From: Pseudomonas brassicacearum
Lineage (GTDB): Bacteria > Pseudomonadota > Gammaproteobacteria > Pseudomonadales > Pseudomonadaceae
Length of the DNA: 64,000 nucleotides
Direction: 5' to 3'
Assembly: GCF_003732265.1 (NCBI RefSeq)
Contig: NZ_MOBK01000001.1
Coordinates: forward strand, 372,001-436,000
Shown here: piece by piece, positions 55,651 to 64,000 of the stretch
Numbering within the stretch: the first letter of the stretch is position 1
Layout: the number at the start of each line of letters is the position of its first letter
Translations under genes and position numbers: made by a program
Notes under the pieces: generated by a model
What the model was told of the DNA's origin: nothing
Database searches by the model: none
What the model saw: only the letters and a program-made list of their open reading frames with translations

Positions 55651-56874
55651 ATGTCGCCCTTCCAAGCGTTGAATCTGCCCAACGGCCAGACCGTCGGCAA
55701 TCGTATTGCCAAAGCCGCCATGGAAGAAAATCTCGCCGACACCGGGCAAGCACCGTCAGGCGCATTGTTTAAGCTGTATCAGGCTTGGGCCGAGGGCGAG
55801 GCCGGCCTGTTGCTGACCGGCAATGTGATGATCGACCGCCGCGCCATGACCGGCCCCGGAGGCGTCGTGCTGGAAGACGAGCGCGACCTTGAACGTTTTC
55901 GTCAGTGGGCGACCATTGGTCGATCGGGTGGCGCGCAGTTCTGGATGCAACTCAATCATCCCGGCCGCCAAACCATGGCCAACCTCGGCCAGCAAGCCTG
56001 GGCACCGTCCGCCGTGGCGCTGGACCTGGGCGCGTTTTCGAAGATGTTTGCCGAGCCGAAGCCGATGTCCGAGACCGATATCGCCGAGGTGATCGCCCGT
56101 TTCGCGACCAGCGCGGCCCTCGCCGAGAAGGCTGGTTTCACCGGCGTGCAGATTCATGCGGCGCACGGTTACTTGATCAGCCAGTTCCTCTCGCCATTGA
56201 CCAATCGCCGCACCGACGGTTGGGGCGGTTCACTGGAGAACCGCGCGCGCTTGCTGCTGGAAGTGGTCAGCGCCGTTCGCCGCGCGGTCTCGCCACAGTT
56301 CTGCGTGGCGGTGAAACTCAACTCCGCTGACTTCCAACGCGGTGGTTTTGACGCTGATGATGCCCGCCAGGTGATTCTGTGGCTCAACGAGCAGCACATC
56401 GACTTGCTGGAACTCTCCGGAGGCAGCTACGAAGCCCCGGCCATGCAAGGCGAAGCCCGCGACGGCCGGACCTTGGCGCGCGAAGCCTACTTTCTGGAAA
56501 TGGCCGGTGAATTGGCCAGCGTCGCGAGCATGCCGGTGATGGTGACCGGCGGGATTCGGCGGCTGGCGATCGTGGAGCAGGTGCTCGACAGCGGCATTGC
56601 CATGGCCGGCATCGGCACGGCGCTGGCGGTTGAACCGCACCTGGTCAAGCACTGGCGCGAAGGTCGCAACAGCCATCCGCAACTGCCGCCGATTCTGTGG
56701 AAACGCAAACCGTTAGCTTCGCTGGCGAGCATGGCGGTGGTGAAGTTTCAGCTGCATCGATTGAGCCGCGGGCGCAAGCCTCGTCCGCAGGTGTCGGCGG
56801 TGTGGGCGTTGATTCTTGACCGGTTGTACATTGGCCGGCGTACGCGGCAGTACCGTCAGGCGATGGGTAAATAA
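55651..56874 (+). CDS. NADH:flavin oxidoreductase (Old Yellow Enzyme family)
   Basis: A 407-aa FMN enzyme. OYE signs are LPNGQTVGNRIAKAAMEEN, the substrate-facing WMQLNHPGRQ, IHAAHGYLISQFLSPLTNRRTDGWGGSLENRARLLLEVVSAVR and the FMN-phosphate site PVMVTGGIRR. The C-terminal 50 residues lack a second 4Fe-4S domain, so it is single-domain. Enone or nitro compounds are possible substrates. Its expression is under the divergent MerR protein. Confidence 0.92.
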   Translation: MSPFQALNLPNGQTVGNRIAKAAMEENLADTGQAPSGALFKLYQAWAEGEAGLLLTGNVMIDRRAMTGPGGVVLEDERDLERFRQWATIGRSGGAQFWMQLNHPGRQTMANLGQQAWAPSAVALDLGAFSKMFAEPKPMSETDIAEVIARFATSAALAEKAGFTGVQIHAAHGYLISQFLSPLTNRRTDGWGGSLENRARLLLEVVSAVRRAVSPQFCVAVKLNSADFQRGGFDADDARQVILWLNEQHIDLLELSGGSYEAPAMQGEARDGRTLAREAYFLEMAGELASVASMPVMVTGGIRRLAIVEQVLDSGIAMAGIGTALAVEPHLVKHWREGRNSHPQLPPILWKRKPLASLASMAVVKFQLHRLSRGRKPRPQVSAVWALILDRLYIGRRTRQYRQAMGK

Positions 56875-56890
56875 ATTCAGACCGAGTCGC

Positions 56891-56973
56891 GCCCATCGCG
56901 AGCAGGCTCGCTCCCACAGGTTTTGTGAACACTGAAGATCCACTGTGGGAGCGGGCTTGCTCGCGAAGGGGCC
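56891..56973. repeat. Paired REP palindromes
   Basis: GCCCATCGCGAGCAGGCTCG (from 56891) is mirrored by 56941-56973 with a GCGGGCTTGC variant. Confidence 0.9.
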
Positions 56974-56992
56974 AGCACAGGCAACCAATAAT

Positions 56993-57664
56993 TCAGCGAG
57001 TAATCAGCTCATCAATGTGCCGATAATCCGCTCGTAGTTCCGCAGCCATCTGCTTCGCTCGCCCCAATCGAATCGGCCCGCGCTCGATATCAATCAGCAG
57101 GCCGGGGCATTCCAGCGCAGGCAACAGCGACCACTCCTTCAATCGCCCATCAGTCAGCAACAACACACGCTGCTGCTCCGCCGGAAAGCGCTTCTGTCGA
57201 GTCGCCAACCATCGCCCCGCCTCACCCAACGCCGCCAACACCGGCGTGCCACCGCTTGCGCCCAATCCATCAAGCCAGGTTCGCAAACCGCTGGACGCTT
57301 TCAAGCCTTGCACCTGCCATTTCGGCACATTGCCGCTGGCCGTCAACAACGCCAACCGCGCACGCTGGCGGTAGGCATCGTCGAATAGCTGCGCGAGTAA
57401 ACCCTTGGCATCGCTCAACGCCTGATGACGCCTCGTCGAGGCCGAGGCATCGACAATCACCAGCCACAATTCATGGGCGCTTCGAGTGCGCAGGTGAAAC
57501 AGCACATCGCTGCGCTGACGTGGCCGACCCTTGAGCAAGGTGCCGGGCCAGTTGATCGAGCCGCTGCGTGCGGCATGGCGTTTGCCCTGTTTGCCGTTGT
57601 CCAGCCGTCCTGCGCGGGGTCTGGCATTCGCCCCCGCGTCAGATCGAGGGCGAATGCCTAGGGC
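56993..57664 (-). CDS. chlD: VWA (ChlD/CobT-like) domain made by -1 frameshift from chlI
   Basis: A 223-residue extension with no ATG or GTG start in its frame. After the shift it reads ALGIRPRSDAGANARPRAGRLDNGKQGKRH (basic linker), then a von Willebrand A domain with MIDAS ELWLVIVDASASTRR, GASGGTPVLAALG and LLLTDGRLKEW. It follows chlI in the -1 frame exactly at the slippery heptamer, so the full product would be 554 aa (331 from chlI plus 223). VWA chelatase subunits assemble with the AAA subunit and CobN to insert cobalt. An internal TTG at 57538 is an alternative but lacks a ribosome site. Confidence 0.85.
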   Translation of the reverse strand, partial: ALGIRPRSDAGANARPRAGRLDNGKQGKRHAARSGSINWPGTLLKGRPRQRSDVLFHLRTRSAHELWLVIVDASASTRRHQALSDAKGLLAQLFDDAYRQRARLALLTASGNVPKWQVQGLKASSGLRTWLDGLGASGGTPVLAALGEAGRWLATRQKRFPAEQQRVLLLTDGRLKEWSLLPALECPGLLIDIERGPIRLGRAKQMAAELRADYRHIDELITR

Positions 57665-57670
57665 TTTTTT
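57623..57670 (-). promoter_or_regulatory. Programmed -1 frameshift site in chlI: A_AAA_AAG and stimulatory hairpin
   Basis: On the minus strand the heptamer AAAAAAG (57670-57664) sits in the chlI frame as A_AAA_AAG, just before the TAG stop at 57658-57660. After a CCCTA spacer, GGCATTCGCCC (57658-57648) pairs perfectly with GGGCGAATGCC (57633-57623), a strong 11-bp hairpin at the right distance. Confidence 0.88.
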
Positions 57671-58656
57671 GGCCAGCTCGGCACTTCACGACGGGCACCG
57701 ACCGGCAGCGCTTGGGCGGGCATTTCACCCCATTGGCCCTGGCCTTCGCTCGGAGTGGAATGTTGTGGCGATGGCGCCTGACTGTGTTGCGGTGCCGGCG
57801 GTGATTGCTCGCGACGGCGATGGCGTAAAGCGAATTCGGCGACGGCATCGATATCGTCCTCGCTGATCGCGTTCGCACCGCGCCATGCGGCGTGGGCGCG
57901 AGCGGCACGCAGCCAGACTAGGTCAGCGCGCAAGCCATCGACGCCGGCAGCAAAGCAGCGCTCGGTGATCAGCGCCAACGCTTGATCGTCGAGGGGGATG
58001 CTCGCCAGCACGCTACGCGCCTTCTCGCACTGTTCGCGCAGCGCCTGCTGCTGGTGTTCCCACTGCGCGCAGAACTGTTGCGGATCGCTGTCGAAATCCA
58101 GTCGTCGACGGATGATCTGGCCACGTTCGGTCGGCGCTGTGTGACCGCTGAGGGCGACGTTCAGGCCGAAGCGGTCGAGCAGTTGCGGACGCAATTCACC
58201 CTCTTCGGGGTTCATGGTGCCGATCAGCACGAACTTCGCCGAATGCCGATGGGAAATGCCATCGCGCTCGATCAGGTTGGTGCCGCTGGCGGCGACGTCG
58301 AGCAACAGGTCGACGAGGTGATCGGGCAGCAGGTTGACTTCATCGACGTAGAGCACGCCACCGTCGGCCTTGGCCAGTACGCCGGGGGAGAATTGCGCGC
58401 GGCCGTCGCTCAGTGCGGCGTCAAGGTCGAGGGTGCCGACCAGTCGCTCTTCGGTGGCGCCCAGCGGCAAAGTAACGAATTGACCGCTGGCCAACAGGTC
58501 CGCGAGGCCCCGGGCCAGGGTGGATTTGGCCATGCCGCGCGGGCCTTCAATTAGCACACCGCCGATTTTCGGGTCGATGGCGGTCAGGTACAGGGCGAGC
58601 TTCAAGTCGTCGGCGCCGACCACGGCGGATAAGGGGAAATGTGCGGTGTCGGTCAT
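57658..58656 (-). CDS. chlI: ChlI/BchI-type AAA chelatase subunit
   Basis: A 332-aa AAA ATPase (zero-frame product). Walker A is IEGPRGMAKSTLA (GPRGMAKST at 38-46), Walker B GGVLYVDEVNLLPDHLVDLLLDVAASG, and the sensor segment FVLIGTMNPEEGELRPQLLDRFGLNVALSG. It ends EVPSWPKKP. Ribosomes that slip at A_AAA_AAG make the longer VWA form, as published for fs-chlD genes (recalled). With CobN and CobW it forms the aerobic cobalt-chelatase set. Confidence 0.93.
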   Translation of the reverse strand: MTDTAHFPLSAVVGADDLKLALYLTAIDPKIGGVLIEGPRGMAKSTLARGLADLLASGQFVTLPLGATEERLVGTLDLDAALSDGRAQFSPGVLAKADGGVLYVDEVNLLPDHLVDLLLDVAASGTNLIERDGISHRHSAKFVLIGTMNPEEGELRPQLLDRFGLNVALSGHTAPTERGQIIRRRLDFDSDPQQFCAQWEHQQQALREQCEKARSVLASIPLDDQALALITERCFAAGVDGLRADLVWLRAARAHAAWRGANAISEDDIDAVAEFALRHRRREQSPPAPQHSQAPSPQHSTPSEGQGQWGEMPAQALPVGARREVPSWPKKP

Positions 58657-58712
58657 TGTTCAGTCTCAGTCATGGTCAGTGATCCCTCTACACATAACAC
58701 AGGCACCTGTAT

Positions 58713-58808
58713 CCCTGTGGGAGCGAGCCTGCTCGCGAAGAGGCCAGCACATTCAACATCATCGTCAGCTGAAAAATTGCCTTCGCGAGCAGGCTCGCTC
58801 CCACAGGG
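58713..58808. repeat. Paired REP palindromes
   Basis: CCCTGTGGGAGCGAGCCTGC (from 58713) is mirrored by 58779-58808, in the gap between cobN and chlI. Confidence 0.9.
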
Positions 58809-58820
58809 ATTTGCGGTGCA

Positions 58821-61800
58821 TCAGCTGTCTTCTTCTATATCCAGCAACAGGTTTTTCAGGGCCTCGCGGTATTCGCCCGGCTCCTTCCACATCCCCCGCT
58901 GCTGCGCTTCGAGCATCCGTTCGGTCATGTCGCGCAAGGCGTGCGGATTGTGCTCGCGAACAAACTCGCGGGTCGCCGGGTCCAGCAAATAAGCATCGGC
59001 CAGCAGCGCGTACTGGTGATCGTCAATCAGCTGCGTCGTGGCGTCGAACGCAAACAGGTTATCGACCGTCGCCGCCAGTTCAAACGCGCCTTTGTAGCCG
59101 TGACGCTTGACCCCGTCGATCCACTTTGGATTCGCCGCCCGGGAGCGGATCACCCGGTTCAGTTCTTCCTTCAAGGTACGGATCTTCGGCAAATCCGGCT
59201 GACTGTGATCGCCATGGTAACTGGCCGCGGCTTCACCGCTGAGGCTTTCCACCGCAGCAAGCATGCCGCCCTGGAACTGGTAGTAATCGTTGGAATCGAG
59301 CAAATCGTGTTCGCGGTTGTCCTGGTTTTGCAGCACCGCTTGCACCTGACTCAAGCGCTGGGCGAATTGTTCGCGGGCGGCGGTGCCTTCGTCGGAACCG
59401 CCGTAAGCATAGCCGCCCCAATTCAGGTAAACCTCGGCCAGGTCCTCACGGCTTTGCCACAGGCGACCATCGATGGCGCCCTGCACGCCGGCGCCATACG
59501 CACCGGGTTTTGCCCCAAAAATTCGCCAACCGGCCTGACGATTCGCGGCGTCTTCATCAAGGCCTGATTGCATCAGCGCTTCACGCTCGGCGCGCACTTT
59601 GGCGGCCAAGGGGTTGAGGTCGTCGGGTTCATCCAGCGCCGCGACCGCTTGCACCGCCGCATCGAACAGACGGATCAGGTTGGCGAAGGCATCACGGAAG
59701 AACCCGGAGACACGCAAGGTCACGTCCACGCGCGGACGGTCGAGCAGGCTCAGCGGCAGGATTTCGAAATCGTCGACCCGCTGACTGCCCGTAGCCCAGA
59801 CCGGCCGTACGCCCATCAGCGCCATGGCTTGGGCGATGTCGTCGCCGCCGGTGCGCATGGTGGCGGTGCCCCAGACGGACAGGCCGAGCTGGCGCAGGTG
59901 ATCGCCGTGGTCTTGCAGGTGCCGTTCGAGGATCAGGTTGGCGGACTGGAAGCCGATGCGCCATGCGGTGGTGGTCGGCAGGTTGCGCACGTCCACCGAG
60001 TAGAAGTTGCGCCCGGTGGGCAGCACGTCGAGGCGACCGCGGCTGGGTGCGCCGCTCGGACCGGCGGGGACGAAGCGGCCGTTCAGGGCGTCGAGCAGAC
60101 CGCGCATTTCGGCTGGGCCGCAGGCGTCAAGGCGTGGGGCGACGACTTCGCGCAGGCTGTCGAGGATGGCGTGCACTTCGGACCAAACCGCCTCCTGTGG
60201 GAGGGTGCCTTTGTGGCGAGGGGGTTCTGGTTCGTTCAACAAAGTGTGGGCGATGAGTTGAGCGGCGAACAACTCAAGGCGTTCACGGGTATCACCCGCC
60301 GTGCGCCAGGCTTCATCGGTGAGGTTTTGCAGTTCCATGGGGCGCGGACCGGTCCAAGGCTCGGCCAACGCACAATCCAACGGATCGAACCCCAGCTCGA
60401 ACGCCTTCGCCAACGCCCGCAGCAAACTCGATTGCGCGCCCCGCCCATCGCCACGGGGAATCCGCAGCAACGCGAGCAAGGTGTCAATGCGCAATCGCCC
60501 GGTCGGTGACTCGCCAAAGATATGCAGGCCATCGCGAATCTGCGATTCCTTCAAGTCGCACAAATACGTGTCCAGGCGCGGCAACCAGATCGCTGCATCG
60601 GCATCGCTGTCGAGTTTTTCGTCCAGTTGCAGTTCGCGATCGATGTGCGTGTCACGCACCAGTTGCAGGATGTCGCGCTGCAATTCCCGGGCGCGGCGCG
60701 GATCGAGCAGTTGCGCTTCGTAATACTCGTCGGCCAGCAGTTCGAGGTTGCGTAGCGGCCCGTAGGTTTCGGCGCGGGTCAGCGGCGGCATCAGGTGGTC
60801 GATGATCACCGCTTGGGTGCGGCGCTTGGCCTGCGCGCCCTCGCCCGGATCGTTGACGATAAACGGATAGATGTTCGGCAGCGGTCCGAGCAGTGCATCC
60901 GGCCAGCAGTTTTCCGAGAGCCCGACACCTTTGCCCGGCAGCCATTCGAGGTTGCCGTGTTTGCCGACGTGGATCACACCGTGGGCGCCGTAGGTGTTGC
61001 GTAGCCAGAAGTAAAACGCCAGATAGCCGTGGGGCGGCACCAGGTCCGGGTCGTGATAGACCGCGCTCGGGTCCACCTGATAACCGCGCGCCGGTTGAAT
61101 GCCGACGAAGGTCAGGCCGAAGCGCAGACCCGCAATCATCATCCGTTCGCCACGGTACATCGGATCGTTTTCGGGTGTGCCCCAGCGTTCCAGCACGGCC
61201 TCGCGATTGGCCTCGGGCAAGGCGTCGAACATGCGCTGGTAGTCGTCGAGCGCGAGGCTTTGATGACACGGACGCTGATCGAGGGTATCGAGGTCGTTGC
61301 TGACGCCGCCAAGCAATTGCTGGATCAACGCGGTGCCGCTGTCCGGCAACTCGGCCGGCAACGGATAACCTTCTTGATGCAGCGCACGCAGGATGTTCAG
61401 CGCAGCGGCCGGTGTGTCGAGGCCGACGCCATTGCCGATCCGCCCATCGCGAGTTGGATAATTGGCAAGAATCAGGGCGATGCGTTTTTCGCTGTTCGGC
61501 ACCCGCGCCAGATCGATCCAGCGTCGTGCCAGTTCGGCGACGAAATCCATGCGTTCCGGTTGCGGTCGATAACACACCACATCGGACTGACTGCGCTCGC
61601 TGCGCCATGCCAGATCCTTGAAGCTGATCGGGCGGCTGATGATGCGGCCGTCCAGTTCCGGCAGCGCGATGTGCATGGCCAGGTCGCGCGGGCCAAGCCC
61701 CTGCTCGCTGGCACGCCAACCGGGTTCGTTGTCCTGGGCGCAAATCGCCTGGATCACCGGAATGTTGCGGCGAAACGGTCGCAGGTGCGGCGCTTCGGGG

Positions 61801-62615
61801 CTGGACTGGGCGAAACCGGTGGTGTTCAGAATCACCCCCACCTCGACGTCATCCAGCCAGTCCTCGACCACCGTCAGGCAGCCGGGCTCTTTCAAACTGG
61901 CCACGGCAATCGGCAAAGGGTTTAACCCGGCCGTTTGCAAACGTTGGCAGAAAACATCAATGAACGCGGTATTGGCCGCCTGCAAATGCGAGCGGTAAAA
62001 CAGCACCGCCGCCACCGGTTGATCGGCTTGCCAGTCGGCTTGCCAATCGCTCAGCTCAGCGGGACTTTTGTGCGGATGGTAAATCGCGGTGCGCGGCAGG
62101 GCTTGCGGCTCGGCCCAGGCGTAATCGCGGTCCAGCCAGCGAGTGGCCAGGCAGCGGAAAAAGTCCAGGGCATTGCCCATGCCGCCCTGACGCAAAAACT
62201 GCCAGAGCCGATCACGGTCGCAGGCCTCGACGGTGCTGAGGTCGCTGAGTTCCGGGTCCGGACGATCATCGCCCGGCACCAGAATGAGCTGTACGCCGCG
62301 CTCGGACAATTGCACCAGCCGCTCGACGCCATAACGCCAATAGGCGATACCGCCGTGCAGCGAGATCAGGATCACCTTGGCGTGGCGCAGCACTTCATCG
62401 ACATACAAATCGACCGAGGCGTGATTCTGCACCTGCATCGGGTTGGCCAGGCGCACGCTCGGATAATCGTCGGGCAGTTGCTGCGCGGCTTCGGCGAGCA
62501 GCGCCAGGCTGGAGTCGCCGCTGCACAGGATCACCAGCTCGGCGGGGGTTTGTCCAAGGTCGGCGATGTTGTCATCCGACACGAAACCGCCGGGCTGGGT
62601 CCTGAGCAGGTGCAT
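58821..62615 (-). CDS. cobN: Cobaltochelatase subunit CobN
   Basis: A 1264-aa large chelatase subunit that binds hydrogenobyrinic acid a,c-diamide and receives cobalt. The family core includes GNGVGLDTPAAALNILRALHQEGYPLP, GVIHVGKHGNLEWLPGKGVGLSENCWPDALLGPLPNIYPFIVNDPGEGAQAKRR and FYSVDVRNLPTTTAWRIG, IFGAKPGAYGAGVQGAIDGRLW. The end (LAEAIEEDS-like LLDIEEDS) is intact. It lies 3 bp after cobW. Around residue 797 a REP-like DNA segment is read through in frame (see finding). Confidence 0.96.
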   Translation of the reverse strand: MHLLRTQPGGFVSDDNIADLGQTPAELVILCSGDSSLALLAEAAQQLPDDYPSVRLANPMQVQNHASVDLYVDEVLRHAKVILISLHGGIAYWRYGVERLVQLSERGVQLILVPGDDRPDPELSDLSTVEACDRDRLWQFLRQGGMGNALDFFRCLATRWLDRDYAWAEPQALPRTAIYHPHKSPAELSDWQADWQADQPVAAVLFYRSHLQAANTAFIDVFCQRLQTAGLNPLPIAVASLKEPGCLTVVEDWLDDVEVGVILNTTGFAQSSPEAPHLRPFRRNIPVIQAICAQDNEPGWRASEQGLGPRDLAMHIALPELDGRIISRPISFKDLAWRSERSQSDVVCYRPQPERMDFVAELARRWIDLARVPNSEKRIALILANYPTRDGRIGNGVGLDTPAAALNILRALHQEGYPLPAELPDSGTALIQQLLGGVSNDLDTLDQRPCHQSLALDDYQRMFDALPEANREAVLERWGTPENDPMYRGERMMIAGLRFGLTFVGIQPARGYQVDPSAVYHDPDLVPPHGYLAFYFWLRNTYGAHGVIHVGKHGNLEWLPGKGVGLSENCWPDALLGPLPNIYPFIVNDPGEGAQAKRRTQAVIIDHLMPPLTRAETYGPLRNLELLADEYYEAQLLDPRRARELQRDILQLVRDTHIDRELQLDEKLDSDADAAIWLPRLDTYLCDLKESQIRDGLHIFGESPTGRLRIDTLLALLRIPRGDGRGAQSSLLRALAKAFELGFDPLDCALAEPWTGPRPMELQNLTDEAWRTAGDTRERLELFAAQLIAHTLLNEPEPPRHKGTLPQEAVWSEVHAILDSLREVVAPRLDACGPAEMRGLLDALNGRFVPAGPSGAPSRGRLDVLPTGRNFYSVDVRNLPTTTAWRIGFQSANLILERHLQDHGDHLRQLGLSVWGTATMRTGGDDIAQAMALMGVRPVWATGSQRVDDFEILPLSLLDRPRVDVTLRVSGFFRDAFANLIRLFDAAVQAVAALDEPDDLNPLAAKVRAEREALMQSGLDEDAANRQAGWRIFGAKPGAYGAGVQGAIDGRLWQSREDLAEVYLNWGGYAYGGSDEGTAAREQFAQRLSQVQAVLQNQDNREHDLLDSNDYYQFQGGMLAAVESLSGEAAASYHGDHSQPDLPKIRTLKEELNRVIRSRAANPKWIDGVKRHGYKGAFELAATVDNLFAFDATTQLIDDHQYALLADAYLLDPATREFVREHNPHALRDMTERMLEAQQRGMWKEPGEYREALKNLLLDIEEDS
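60194..60226. repeat. REP-like sequence inside cobN
   Basis: CCTGTGGGAGGGTGCC and TTGTGGCGAGGGGG match the half-sites of intergenic palindromes elsewhere in the window, but here they lie within the cobN reading frame (encoding EPPRHKGTLPQEA). Confidence 0.65.
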
Positions 62616-62618
62616 GGC

Positions 62619-63692
62619 TTAAACGCTGAGCGCGGCGCGCAATTGCGCTTCGAGTTGCGCAGCGTCCAGTTCCTGGCCAATCAATACCAGGCGCGTGGTG
62701 CGCGCTTCCTCGGCGCCCCACTGACGGTCGAAGTGCTTGTCGAAACGCGTGCCCACGCCCTGAATCAGCAAACGCATCGGCTTGTTCGGGATCGCGGCGA
62801 AACCTTTGACGCGCAGGATGCCGTGCTTGACCACCAGTTGCGTCAGCGCGTCCATCAGCAGGCTTTCGTCGGCTTGCGGCAGTTCGATGGAGATCGAGTC
62901 GAATGCGTCGTGGTCATGCTCATCGTGATGGCCGTCTTCACCTTCATGGTGATGGTCGTGGTGGCTGTGACGGCTGTCGATGTGTTCTTCGGAGCCTGCG
63001 CACAGGCCGATCAACACGTCCAGCGGCAGGCGACCGCTGCTGGCTTCGATGACTTTCACCGCCGGCGGCAGTTCTTCGGCGACTTCGAGGCGCACGCGGG
63101 CCAGGTCTTCAGGGCTGATCAGGTCGGCCTTGTTGAGGATCACCAGGTCGGCGCTGGCCAGTTGGTCGGCGAACAGCTCGTGCAGCGGCGATTCGTGGTC
63201 AAGGTTCGGGTCGAGTTTGCGCTGGGCGTCGACTTGATCCGGGAACGCGGCGAAGGTGCCGGCGGCAACGGCCGGGCTGTCGACCACCGTGATAACGGCA
63301 TCAACGGTGCAGGCGCTACGGATTTCTGGCCACTGGAAAGCCTGGACCAGCGGCTTGGGCAGGGCCAGGCCCGAGGTTTCGATAAGGATGTGATCGAGGC
63401 CGCCGCGACGGGCCACCAGTTCGCGCATCACCGGGAAGAATTCTTCCTGGACGGTGCAGCACAGGCAGCCGTTGGCCAGTTCATAGACGCGGCCGTTGGC
63501 TTCTTCTTCGGTGCAGCCGATGGAGCACTGCTTGAGGATTTCGCCGTCGATGCCCAGCTCGCCGAACTCGTTGACGATCACCGCAATGCGACGGCCCTGA
63601 GCGTTGTCGAGCATGTGCCGCAGCAAGGTGGTTTTGCCCGAGCCGAGGAAGCCGGTAACGATGGTGACGGGGAGTTTGGCCAGTGTTTTCAT
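62619..63692 (-). CDS. cobW: CobW-type GTPase metallochaperone
   Basis: A 357-aa G3E GTPase. Walker A is [11 protein letters not shown] at 14-24, the CxCC metal site is NGCLCCTVQEE, the GTPase NKAD motif is LVILNKADLISPEDLARV. A His-rich stretch (HSHHDHHHEGEDGHHDEHDHD) near residue 240 may bind Co or Zn. The C-terminal CobW_C domain ends it. It is the first gene of the operon under the cobalamin riboswitch. Confidence 0.95.
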   Translation of the reverse strand: MKTLAKLPVTIVTGFLGSGKTTLLRHMLDNAQGRRIAVIVNEFGELGIDGEILKQCSIGCTEEEANGRVYELANGCLCCTVQEEFFPVMRELVARRGGLDHILIETSGLALPKPLVQAFQWPEIRSACTVDAVITVVDSPAVAAGTFAAFPDQVDAQRKLDPNLDHESPLHELFADQLASADLVILNKADLISPEDLARVRLEVAEELPPAVKVIEASSGRLPLDVLIGLCAGSEEHIDSRHSHHDHHHEGEDGHHDEHDHDAFDSISIELPQADESLLMDALTQLVVKHGILRVKGFAAIPNKPMRLLIQGVGTRFDKHFDRQWGAEEARTTRLVLIGQELDAAQLEAQLRAALSV

Positions 63693-63805
63693 CGGATGCC
63701 CTTTGGCAAGGTGGCGGGCATACGGGACGACGACCGCTGCAGCACACGCTGCGCGGAAGATTTCGCCACCGGATCACCCCGCCCGGTTGAAAGTCAGAAT
63801 CTGTG

Positions 63806-63998
63806 TCGAGGCAGGTCTCCTGGCTGACGGCTGGCCAGTCGTTTGACTGGCGGTTTCTGCGCCTTCCCGCTCGCGCCATGGCTGGCGCATGCAGTGGCAT
63901 GGCAGAAACTGAACCGTTCACAGTTGCGGGGGCAGCCGCGGCATTGACCGCGTTCCCTTCTTAGCTTCGGCAAACGCCGAAGAACCTCGAAAGCGCAA
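63806..63998 (-). promoter_or_regulatory. Cobalamin (AdoCbl) riboswitch
   Basis: On the minus strand the conserved blocks appear in order: AAGAAGGGAACGCGGT (near 63960), GCCGCGGCTGCCCCCGCAAC, and the B12 box GCCAGGAGACCTGCC (63825-63811). It ends about 115 bp before the cobW ATG. High coenzyme B12 would lower expression of cobW-cobN-chlI. The 5' end is at or just beyond the window edge. Confidence 0.93.
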
Positions 63999-64000
63999 GG

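Overview
The window looks like the chromosome of a fluorescent-group Pseudomonas. The order gacA-uvrC-pgsA-tRNA-Gly-tRNA-Cys-tRNA-Leu, the many paired REP palindromes (GAGCGGGCTTGCTCGCGA type), the high-GC coding style and the aerobic cobalt-chelatase cluster all fit that genus. No species call is possible from the sequence alone.

Positions 1 to about 18.64 kb are one end of a lambda-type prophage abutting the 3' end of tRNA-Leu(UAA); the other end lies left of the window. Rightward-to-leftward (minus strand) run cro, a 206-aa protein, a replication gene split by a C10 tract, dnaB, a second tyrosine recombinase, a zinc-ribbon protein, antiterminator Q, then holin, a 42-aa coupled peptide, a DUF1737/fibre protein and terminase. 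Plus-strand genes run from a leaderless cI through a GNAT-ASCH pair to a second operator/promoter (OL/PL-like) at 14.29 kb, an antitermination-style leader with a boxA and a large structured element, and finally a DUF4224 protein and the integrase. Three AT-rich accessory cassettes sit at classic moron positions: an OLD-family nuclease (3993-5597), the GNAT-ASCH pair in the rexAB position (12194-13601), and a two-gene AbiC-like membrane protein plus HEPN-motif protein (15665-17133). These are the best candidates for undescribed or poorly described anti-phage or lysogenic-conversion functions.

18.6-26.9 kb is core genome: three tRNAs, pgsA, uvrC, gacA, a GNAT enzyme, a nitrilase-family hydrolase, a DAHP synthase controlled by an aromatic-rich leader peptide and attenuator (with a second aromatic-rich leader ORF after it), a lipase and a parvulin. 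26.9-32.5 kb is a yejABEF-type peptide importer. 32.6-38.6 kb is a beta-hydroxybutyrate/acetoacetate unit: a sigma-54 activator, a near-consensus -24/-12 promoter, a GntP-type permease, 3-hydroxybutyrate dehydrogenase and acetoacetyl-CoA synthetase.

38.7-42.9 kb has a stand-alone PilU-like ATPase, a hybrid histidine kinase and a second parvulin. 42.9-49.7 kb looks like a D-glucosaminate-type catabolic unit: KDG kinase, a PLP D-amino-acid lyase of the DSD1/D-threonine-aldolase fold, an IclR regulator, RidA and a polar amino-acid-type ABC importer. 50-56.9 kb has a thioredoxin-like protein, a TerC-CBS membrane protein, a divergent LysR/MFS pair, a small secreted DUF2790 protein and a divergent MerR/flavin oxidoreductase pair.

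57.0-64.0 kb is a B12 cobalt-chelatase operon: cobalamin riboswitch, cobW, cobN, and chlI with a canonical A_AAA_AAG slippery site and an 11-bp hairpin that would fuse it by -1 frameshifting to a VWA (chlD) domain lacking its own start codon.
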